Of a stretch of 64,000 nt of DNA, positions 54,399-60,765 are shown piece after piece; position 1 is the stretch's first letter, and every line of letters starts with the position of its first letter. Source of the stretch: Clostridiales bacterium UBA1738 (GTDB lineage Bacteria > Bacillota > Clostridia > UBA1381). The notes under the pieces were generated by a model that was not told the origin of the DNA, made no database searches, and was given only the letters and a program-made list of their open reading frames with translations. The translations under genes were made by a program, and so were the position numbers. The DNA lies in contig DCIA01000007.1 of the NCBI GenBank assembly GCA_002315735.1, forward strand, positions 88,396 through 152,395, given 5' to 3'.

Positions 54399-55415
54399 AT
54401 GAAATGTGCAATTTACGGAGCAGGCTCCCTCGGAACGGTTCTCGGCGCTTATATGACAAAGAACGGTGCAGAGGTTGAGCTTATCAACCGCAACAAGGAG
54501 CATATTGCCGCTCTCAGAGAAAAGGGAGCAACAATTAAAGGTACGGTTGAAATGAATGTTCCCGTCAATGCAATCACTCCCGATGAAATGAGCGGAAAAT
54601 ATGATGTGTTCTTCCTTATGACAAAACAGCTTTTCAACCAAGAGGTTGTTACAATGCTTAAGGATTTTCTTACGGAGGACGGCGTTATCGTTACTCTTCA
54701 GAACGGAATTCCCGAGCCGGGAGTTGCCGAGATTGTCGGCAAAAACCATACTATGGGTTGTGCCGTTGAATGGGGAGCAACTCTTTCAGCTCCCGGAGAA
54801 TGTATTCTCACAAGTGACCCGGACAGCCTTTCATTCCATATGGGCAAGATGGAAGGTGTTACCGATGAGCAGTTCAATCTTGTTAAGGGACTTCTTGAAA
54901 AAATGTGTCCCGTTCATTTTGAAGAGAACCTTATAGGAGCCCGTTGGTCGAAGCTTCTTATCAACGCAACATTCTCAGGTCTCGGAACAGTTGTCGGCGG
55001 AGTTTTCGGCGATGTCTCGGAGGGAAAGGATGTTAAACCCGTTGCAGTGCGTTGCATGAAGGAATGCATTGATGTAGGCCATGCCGCAGGAGTTGAATTC
55101 GCTCCCGTTCAGGGCAAGGATATAACAAAGCTTTTCTACTATAATAACGGTCTTAAAAAAGCTTTTGCAACTCTTCTTCTTCCTATTGCAATGAAGAAGC
55201 ATCGTGCAATTGAGCCGTCAATGCTTCAGGACCTCAAAAAAGGCAAATCCTGCGAGATTGACGCAATTAACGGCGTTGTCTGCGAATGGGGAAGAAAATA
55301 CGGAGTTCCCACACCGATAAATGACAGAATAGTTGAAGTAATTAAGAAAGAGCAGAATGGTGAGCTTAAGCTTGAACATTCAAATATCAGACTTTTTGCT
55401 GACCTTCTCAAGTGA
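54399..55415 (+). CDS. Ketopantoate reductase family protein
   Basis: 338 residues. The N-terminal Rossmann motif is CAIYGAGSLGTVLGAYMTKN, and the family blocks TLQNGIPEP, ARWSKLLINATFSGLGTVVG (with the catalytic Lys) and late PSMLQDLKKGKSCEIDAING follow. Ketopantoate reductase (PanE) reduces 2-dehydropantoate for coenzyme A; many paralogues act on other 2-oxo acids. No other pantothenate gene is nearby, so I withhold the symbol. AAGGAG fits ATG 54399; the frame extends 11 codons further upstream without a ribosome site. Confidence 0.88.
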   Translation: MKCAIYGAGSLGTVLGAYMTKNGAEVELINRNKEHIAALREKGATIKGTVEMNVPVNAITPDEMSGKYDVFFLMTKQLFNQEVVTMLKDFLTEDGVIVTLQNGIPEPGVAEIVGKNHTMGCAVEWGATLSAPGECILTSDPDSLSFHMGKMEGVTDEQFNLVKGLLEKMCPVHFEENLIGARWSKLLINATFSGLGTVVGGVFGDVSEGKDVKPVAVRCMKECIDVGHAAGVEFAPVQGKDITKLFYYNNGLKKAFATLLLPIAMKKHRAIEPSMLQDLKKGKSCEIDAINGVVCEWGRKYGVPTPINDRIVEVIKKEQNGELKLEHSNIRLFADLLK

Positions 55416-55421
55416 GTGATT

Positions 55422-56444
55422 ATGAAGCGTTTAAAAAATATTTTGTGCCTTATCGTTATATTCACACTGACAGTGTCTGCTTTTTCGGCAGATGCCGGTG
55501 CATCGTGGTATAATGATGTTGTGGGCGGAACATATTCTTCAATAATAGGCATTCCTTATGTTGCGGATACCTTCCACGGAGTTGAAGCCCGTTATTCTCT
55601 TACGCCCGGTTCATATCAATGCACCGAGCTTATTACGAGATTCTATAAGGAAGCTTACGGACTTGATGTTTTCATTTTTGCAGATTACGGTTATCTTGTG
55701 CCGGGCGGAGCAGAACCAATTGAAATGCTTACCTCGGGATATAAGTTTGTTACCGGTGAATCTCCGCAGCCCGGCGATGTTATTTATTCGCCGTCAAGCA
55801 AGAGAGACGGCAGGGGAGACCATTGGGCGATTGTTAAAAGCTTCAACGGAGCAAGCATAACTCTTTTTGAGCAGAATGTTAAAGACGGTTCAAAAGCAGG
55901 TTCGGGCAGAAGAGTCAAATATCCGTCTGAAAACTATATTCTCTATTCTCCGAAGTTTGCCGCCGATAATTCGAGACCCGTTCTCAGGGATGTTGTGTCT
56001 GCAACCACGACAACAACAAAAAAAGCTGTCACAACAAAGGCGGCAACAACTGTTGCGGCAACAACTGCCAAGGCAACAACAACTGCCGCCGCAAAGACGC
56101 AACCTGTTTCAAGCACCGAAACAACAGCAACTACTGCCGTAACCACTTCGGTTCCCGAAACAACAACGGGTATTTTCTATATGGAAGATGGAATGTATGA
56201 GGTTGTTGTTCCTGCAAATGAAATTGTGTTCAGCGAGACGGACGAATCAGCAACCGCTTCCGAAGAAACAACAACATTTGCCGAAGCGACCTTCCCTTCG
56301 GCGGCACAGGCTTCGTCTTCGTCTCAAACGACAGATGACACTCATAACAAGGATATAATGCTGATTCTGGTGATAGGAATTTCAGGAGCTTTCCTGACAG
56401 CGTTTGTTCTGTTCTTAATATTCGGTAAAAAGCGCAGGGGATAA
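55422..56444 (+). CDS. Secreted, membrane-anchored CHAP-domain protein
   Basis: 340 residues. A signal peptide (about 1-24, ending near SADAGA) precedes a CHAP-like amidase/peptidase domain with candidate catalytic Cys67 in YQCTELITRFY and His134 in GDHWAIVKSF. A long Thr/Ala-rich spacer (about 190-245) and an acidic Ser/Thr-rich segment follow. A C-terminal membrane helix (about 310-332) with a basic tail KKRRG ends the protein. It probably cuts peptidoglycan at the cell surface. GTG 55416 is an alternative start; the ribosome site is weak and the gene follows panE by six bases. Confidence 0.85.
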   Translation: MKRLKNILCLIVIFTLTVSAFSADAGASWYNDVVGGTYSSIIGIPYVADTFHGVEARYSLTPGSYQCTELITRFYKEAYGLDVFIFADYGYLVPGGAEPIEMLTSGYKFVTGESPQPGDVIYSPSSKRDGRGDHWAIVKSFNGASITLFEQNVKDGSKAGSGRRVKYPSENYILYSPKFAADNSRPVLRDVVSATTTTTKKAVTTKAATTVAATTAKATTTAAAKTQPVSSTETTATTAVTTSVPETTTGIFYMEDGMYEVVVPANEIVFSETDESATASEETTTFAEATFPSAAQASSSSQTTDDTHNKDIMLILVIGISGAFLTAFVLFLIFGKKRRG

Positions 56445-56463
56445 ACTCCCCTGCAATATTTTT
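56434..56463 (+). terminator. Terminator at the end of the CHAP gene
   Basis: GCAGGGG and CCCCTGC form the stem and the TAA stop lies in the loop; AATATTTTT follows. The next gene starts just after, so it may be an attenuator more than a full stop. Confidence 0.6.
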
Positions 56464-56476
56464 AAGGGGCAACAGG

Positions 56477-57346
56477 ATGGTTGAAACAAATCTCAGAAGG
56501 CAGCAGGCTCAGGGCAGGCTGCTGATAATCGGAACGGCTCTTTTCTGGGGACTTGCCGGAGTGTGTGTCAAATCAATTCCGTGGAATTCAATGTCCATCA
56601 TGGCGGCGAGATGCGGAGTCGGCATAATAATGCTCGGTATCAATAAAAAGAGCTTTAAATTAAGCTTTGAAAAGCATACTTTTCTCGGAGCGGTCATGAC
56701 ATCTCTCACCGGCATTCTTTATATGATGTCGATAAAACTTACCACGGCGGCGACGGCAATTGTTTTGCAGTATATTGCACCGATTCTCGTTTTCATATTT
56801 ACGGTTATCGTTCAGAAGGTCAAGCCGAAAATGATAGAAACGGCAATCGTTATAGCCGTTTTCGGCGGATGCTTTCTTTCGTTTGCCGATAAGCTTGACG
56901 CAACACACATCATCGGTAATCTTCTCGGACTGCTTTCGGGCATTACCTTTGCGGGTCAGATAATTATTTTCAGCGATAAGAAAGCGGATTCGGCTGAGGG
57001 AATGTATCTGAGCAATGTGATGAGCTTCGCTGTCTGCTTCCCGTTTATGTTCTTCGATAAGAATATGACCTTTGACAAAAGAACTCTTTTCTGGGTGTTT
57101 ATTCTTGCAGTTTTTCAGTTTGGCGTTGCCAATATATGCTATGCAAGAGGATGTCAGAAAATCAATAAGATTGAAACCTCGCTTCTGCTTACGATTGAAC
57201 CTATTTTCAACCCCATTCCGGTCTGGCTTGTGACGGGTGAAAAGCCGGGAACGCTTGCTCTTATCGGTTTTGCGGTTGTAATCATTGCTGTTACCGTGTA
57301 TGGTTTGTTACCTGTAATTGAGATGAGAAAGGAAAATGCTGCATGA
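56477..57346 (+). CDS. EamA/DMT-family transporter
   Basis: 289 residues with about ten membrane segments in two EamA repeats (about 15-145 and 155-280). LLIIGTALFWGLAGVCVKSI opens repeat one; the second ends with EPIFNPIPVWLVTGEKPG. The family exports or imports metabolites and amino acids; the substrate cannot be read. It overlaps the next gene by four bases (ATGA), so the three genes 56477-59159 are one unit. Confidence 0.88.
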   Translation: MVETNLRRQQAQGRLLIIGTALFWGLAGVCVKSIPWNSMSIMAARCGVGIIMLGINKKSFKLSFEKHTFLGAVMTSLTGILYMMSIKLTTAATAIVLQYIAPILVFIFTVIVQKVKPKMIETAIVIAVFGGCFLSFADKLDATHIIGNLLGLLSGITFAGQIIIFSDKKADSAEGMYLSNVMSFAVCFPFMFFDKNMTFDKRTLFWVFILAVFQFGVANICYARGCQKINKIETSLLLTIEPIFNPIPVWLVTGEKPGTLALIGFAVVIIAVTVYGLLPVIEMRKENAA

Positions 57347-58389
57347 AGATTTCCGATATTGATTTGAATTTCAGAATTAAAACATCAATCGGCGAAAAGA
57401 ATATCAGATTTTTCAATGCCGCCGAAAAACCGTTTTCTCTTCACGGAATTTCAGCTCCCGATAAGGTGGAAAATTATTACCGCCGTATGCCTGCTTCCGT
57501 AACGAAAAATATCAACAGCGGCGTTGAGGCTCTTGCCAAAAACACCGCAGGCGGCAGAGTAAGATTCAGAACCGATTCGCCCTATGTTGCAATCAAAGCG
57601 GAGTATCCCGATGTCTGCGTTATGAATCATATGGCTCAGTGCGGAATTCAGGGCTTCAGCGTTTATTCCGATGATGTTTTTGTCGGCTCATTTATCCCGA
57701 ACAGGGAGAAAAAATACGAGGGTATTGTTTATCTCCCGAAAGGCAGAATGCAGAATATCACCATTTATTTTCCGCTGTATAACCGCCTTTCGAAGCTCTA
57801 TATCGGACTTGATAAGAGCGGCGAAATTCTTGAGGAAATTCCTTATAAAATCACTTCTCCTGTTGTTTTCTACGGTTCGTCCATCACCCAGGGAGGATGT
57901 GCTTCAAGACCGGGAACAGACTATGAAGGCTTTCTTTCAAGAGCACTGAACTGCGATTATCTCAACCTCGGTTTTTCCGGAAGTGCAAGGGGCGAAATTG
58001 CCCACGCAAAATATATAGCGGATATTAAGATGAGTGCTTTTGTTATGGATTATGACCATAATGCTCCCGATGCAGAGCATCTCGAAAAAACTCACGAAGC
58101 ATTTTTCAGAGAATTCAGAAAAGCTCAGCCGACTACGCCTGTTATTTTTATTTCAAGACCCGAGCTTCCGAGAACCGAAGACAGGGAAAAGCGTTTTGCG
58201 GTAATAAAAAAGACCTATGATAATGCGATTGCACAGGGCGATAAAAATGTTTATCTGATTGACGGCGGAACATTCTTCACGGAAACCGAATTCAACGATG
58301 CAACAGTTGATAACTGCCATCCGACAGACCTCGGATTCTATCTTATGGCAAAAAAGATTGAGCCGATTCTTGCAGGGTGCATCTTATGA
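57343..58389 (+). CDS. SGNH/GDSL-family hydrolase with N-terminal beta domain
   Basis: 348 residues. Residues 1-165 form a beta-rich domain (RVRFRTDSPYVAIKAEYPD), and 170-348 an SGNH hydrolase. Ser180 is in VFYGSSITQGG, block II is NLGFSGSARGE, and Asp323 with His326 are in DNCHPTDLGF. The two-domain layout resembles carbohydrate esterases that deacetylate sugars. There is no signal peptide, so it acts in the cytoplasm. It is coupled to both neighbours by overlaps. Confidence 0.87.
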   Translation: MKISDIDLNFRIKTSIGEKNIRFFNAAEKPFSLHGISAPDKVENYYRRMPASVTKNINSGVEALAKNTAGGRVRFRTDSPYVAIKAEYPDVCVMNHMAQCGIQGFSVYSDDVFVGSFIPNREKKYEGIVYLPKGRMQNITIYFPLYNRLSKLYIGLDKSGEILEEIPYKITSPVVFYGSSITQGGCASRPGTDYEGFLSRALNCDYLNLGFSGSARGEIAHAKYIADIKMSAFVMDYDHNAPDAEHLEKTHEAFFREFRKAQPTTPVIFISRPELPRTEDREKRFAVIKKTYDNAIAQGDKNVYLIDGGTFFTETEFNDATVDNCHPTDLGFYLMAKKIEPILAGCIL

Positions 58390-59159
58390 AAATAACAAAT
58401 GAAACGATTCTCCGCACGGCAATGGAACAGTCTGCAATTGATTGCGGTTGCAGAGCGGAAGACTTTTCAAAAAAGGAAAATATAATTACGGAGTTTGTTC
58501 TCCGTGAAGGCTCAAAGGTTTTTTATCAAAAGGATATTGGCGTTAATTTTGTTTCATACGGGAATAATACGGTCGCTTCGGCAAGAGCCGAACTGAAAGA
58601 AACGGTTTCGGAATATCTTTCAAAATACGAATTTTTCCATTGCTTTGAAACGCCGAATCTTCATTTTCTTGATGAAAAGCTTGAAAAGAACGGATATAAA
58701 GTCTGCTTTATGGCTGAATATTTTCTGCCCGATATGGATAAGCTCTGCGAAAACGGATGTGCATACGAAACAAGAATTCTAATGCCTGATGATTTCCGTG
58801 AGCTTTATTTGCAGGAATGGTCAAATGCACTCAATAAGAAAAGACCTCAGCTTGACCGCATCTGTGTCGGAGCGTATGATGACGGAAAGCTCATCGGGCT
58901 TGCAGGATGTTCGGAGGATTGCAGGGATATGTGGCAGATAGGAATTGATGTTCTTCCCGAATACCGTGGGCAGGGCGTTGCATCATGCCTGACGGGAAAG
59001 CTTGCATCTGAAACTCTCGAAAGGGGAAAAATCCCGTTTTACTGTGCGGCATGGTCAAATATCCGCTCGGTCAGAAATGCAATAAAATGCGGATTCAGAC
59101 CTGCGTGGGTTGAGATGACGGCAAAGCCGACAGAATATGTTTTAAGCATGAATGAATAA
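58386..59159 (+). CDS. GNAT-family N-acetyltransferase
   Basis: 257 residues. The C-terminal half is a GNAT domain with motif A VLPEYRGQGVASCLTGKL and motif B CAAWSNIRSVRNAIKCGFRP. The N-terminal ~120 residues (CRAEDFSKKENIITEFVL) are unlike the GNAT core and may be a second, degenerate GNAT-like domain. The acceptor is unknown. The ATG overlaps the stop of the SGNH gene (ATGA); GTG 58377 is an in-frame alternative. Confidence 0.83.
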   Translation: MKITNETILRTAMEQSAIDCGCRAEDFSKKENIITEFVLREGSKVFYQKDIGVNFVSYGNNTVASARAELKETVSEYLSKYEFFHCFETPNLHFLDEKLEKNGYKVCFMAEYFLPDMDKLCENGCAYETRILMPDDFRELYLQEWSNALNKKRPQLDRICVGAYDDGKLIGLAGCSEDCRDMWQIGIDVLPEYRGQGVASCLTGKLASETLERGKIPFYCAAWSNIRSVRNAIKCGFRPAWVEMTAKPTEYVLSMNE

Positions 59160-59175
59160 AAAGAATTTTAATAGC

Positions 59176-59212
59176 AGAAAGGCAGGAATCCGGAAAAGAT
59201 TCCTGCCTTTCT
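59176..59212. terminator. Bidirectional terminator between GNAT gene and spoVT
   Basis: AGAAAGGCAGGAATC pairs perfectly with GATTCCTGCCTTTCT around a 7-base loop, between convergent genes. Confidence 0.85.
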
Positions 59213-59751
59213 CATTCTTCCATCTGTTTGCCGAGAAATGATGCGGCAATCTGAGCAAGCTTTGTTTCTGTCTGCGTGGGGCATGAACCGTTTTCATGCA
59301 TGAGCATAACCACCGCTCCCGAAACATCTCCGCCGCCGACTATCGAGAATGCCACAGCGGCATCCTTGTCAAGACCTTCAACGGGTCGAATTCTTTCGCT
59401 GTCAACGGCACAGATATAATTTTCATGGCGTTCCATGAGCGATTCAAGGCTCTGGCTTACTCTTCTGTCCATAACCTCTTTCTTTGAAATGCCTGCACAG
59501 GCGATAACGCTGTCACGGTCCGTGACGATAACGGGAAGCCCCGTTCCCCTGAAAAGCACATCTGCATAGTGCGATGTGATTGAATTCAGTTCGCCGATTG
59601 GCGAATACTTCTTGAAAATGACTTCCCCGTCAGCGTCAGTAAAAATTTCCAACGGGTCACCCTCACGGATACGCATGGTGCGGCGGATTTCCTTTGGGAT
59701 GACGATTCTGCCGAGGTCATCTATTCTTCTTACAATACCTGTTGCTTTCAT
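59212..59751 (-). CDS. spoVT: Stage V sporulation protein T
   Basis: 179 residues. The N-terminal AbrB-type swapped-hairpin DNA-binding domain (GIVRRIDDLGRIVIPKEIRR; EIFTDADGEVIFKKYSP) is followed by a GAF-like domain (about 60-175; LPVIVTDRDSVIACAGISK). SpoVT regulates forespore genes late in sporulation, which marks this genome segment as from a spore-forming lineage. AAGGAAA precedes the ATG. The 286 bases to its right (59752-60037) hold no gene that I can support. Confidence 0.95.
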   Translation of the reverse strand: MKATGIVRRIDDLGRIVIPKEIRRTMRIREGDPLEIFTDADGEVIFKKYSPIGELNSITSHYADVLFRGTGLPVIVTDRDSVIACAGISKKEVMDRRVSQSLESLMERHENYICAVDSERIRPVEGLDKDAAVAFSIVGGGDVSGAVVMLMHENGSCPTQTETKLAQIAASFLGKQMEE

Positions 59752-60037
59752 ATATTTTTCCTTTCCTCACTCGATTGAGCAATTGAAGTTTGCTCTGTTA
59801 TTGTTTGTCATAAAATGCGGTTTATTCCGAAAATAATGATGATATTTCGCAGAATAAACTTTGAATTTTAATGGAAAGTCGGAAAAAGGCAACAGCTTTG
59901 GTAATAATTTAATCAGCGATTCCTTAAAAAAAATCATGTTGTTGCGAGTGAACGAAATATGTTTAAATTGAATTTTGATTCGAATTTTGTTGTAGGTATA
60001 CTGTAAAATGTTCGGAAGCAGAGCTTCTCGAAATTAT

Positions 60038-60286
60038 TCATAGTCCGTTATTTGTCTTTGTATGATTTTTCGGAAACGGCAACTCTTTATCGGTGTTTCC
60101 TACGATAAAATCTGCTGAAATATTAAGAATTTTACAGAGTCTGTGAAGATGTGTAATAGGCATAATGTTTATTCCTTTTTCGTACCTTGCATATTGCTGT
60201 TGCTTTATTCCCAAATAATCCGCAACCTCTTTCTGAGTCAGCGAACGGCAGTCTCTTATCCAAACAATTCTTTCGCAGTAATTCAA
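60038..60286 (-). CDS. XRE-family HTH regulator 1
   Basis: 82 residues. The HTH is SLTQKEVADYLGIKQQQYAR and continues YEKGINIMPITHLHRLCKIL, typical of Cro/C1 proteins. The start is the TTG at 60286, six bases after GAGGTG (complement of 60293-60298); the longer open frame has no ribosome site. A perfect palindrome and a strong plus-strand promoter lie just upstream. It probably binds that palindrome. Confidence 0.85.
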   Translation of the reverse strand: MNYCERIVWIRDCRSLTQKEVADYLGIKQQQYARYEKGINIMPITHLHRLCKILNISADFIVGNTDKELPFPKNHTKTNNGL

Positions 60287-60316
60287 AGCTATCACCTCGA
60301 AAGCATTGTAGCAAGC

Positions 60317-60360
60317 ACAACATATTTGTTGTTGACAAATGAACACATCTGTTGTATAAT
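60317..60360 (+). promoter_or_regulatory. Consensus promoter with palindromic operator, antisense to the XRE2 gene
   Basis: TTGACA (60332-60337), 17 bases, TATAAT (60355-60360) on the plus strand. The palindrome ACAACATATTTGTTGT (60317-60332) touches the -35, and a further TGTTGT half-site lies at 60350-60355. Downstream on the plus strand there is no supported gene; transcription would run across the convergent XRE2 gene. Confidence 0.6.
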
Positions 60361-60388
60361 TTCTCAAACGAATATATTATTGGGAATT

Positions 60389-60631
60389 TTACTCTATTTC
60401 CTGCTCCAAATTCTTGAATTCATCAGTGCTGAAAAAATCCGATAAGCTTATTGACAATCCGTCACACAGCATTTTTATTGTAACAATTCCGGGATTCTTG
60501 CTTTTTCCGTAGAGAATATTTTTGACGGAAGACGGAGCAACTCCGGATTCTGTTGCCAGCTTGTTGATTGTCATATTTTTTTCATTGCACAGCGTAATTA
60601 TCCTGTTTTTAACACTTTCATAAGTTCCCAT
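60389..60631 (-). CDS. XRE-family HTH regulator 2
   Basis: 80 residues: MTINKLATESGVAPSSVKNI is the HTH, then LYGKSKNPGIVTIKMLCDGL, a Cro/C1-like fold. An in-frame TTG at 60646 is possible, but GGAG sits nine bases before ATG 60631. It is divergent from the large secreted-protein gene, with three palindromic boxes in the gap. This makes it the likely regulator of that gene. Confidence 0.87.
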   Translation of the reverse strand: MGTYESVKNRIITLCNEKNMTINKLATESGVAPSSVKNILYGKSKNPGIVTIKMLCDGLSISLSDFFSTDEFKNLEQEIE

Positions 60632-60667
60632 TTCATCACACTCCAATGATATTTTATATCAATTAGG

Positions 60668-60717
60668 TTGACAAAATAGGCTATATATGATACCATATAG
60701 GCTATAAATAGTCTATA
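60668..60717 (+). promoter_or_regulatory. Promoter and triple palindromic operator of the large secreted-protein gene
   Basis: TTGACA (60668-60673), 17 bases, TACCAT (60691-60696). Overlapping it, ATAGGCTATA occurs at 60676-60685 and 60697-60706 and ATAGTCTATA at 60708-60717. Each is nearly self-complementary (TATAGnCTATA). The spacing (21 and 11 bases) puts them on one helix face, as for XRE repressors. Confidence 0.65.
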
Positions 60718-60765
60718 AAGCGAAATCAGGAGTTTTCTGTAAAAAATTGAAAGGAATAATGTATT

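Noticed and set aside
60143..60445. Plus-strand frame of about 100 codons across the XRE1-XRE2 gap
   Set aside because: It is antisense to two good HTH genes, hydrophobic and cysteine-rich by chance, and starts upstream of the only promoter.
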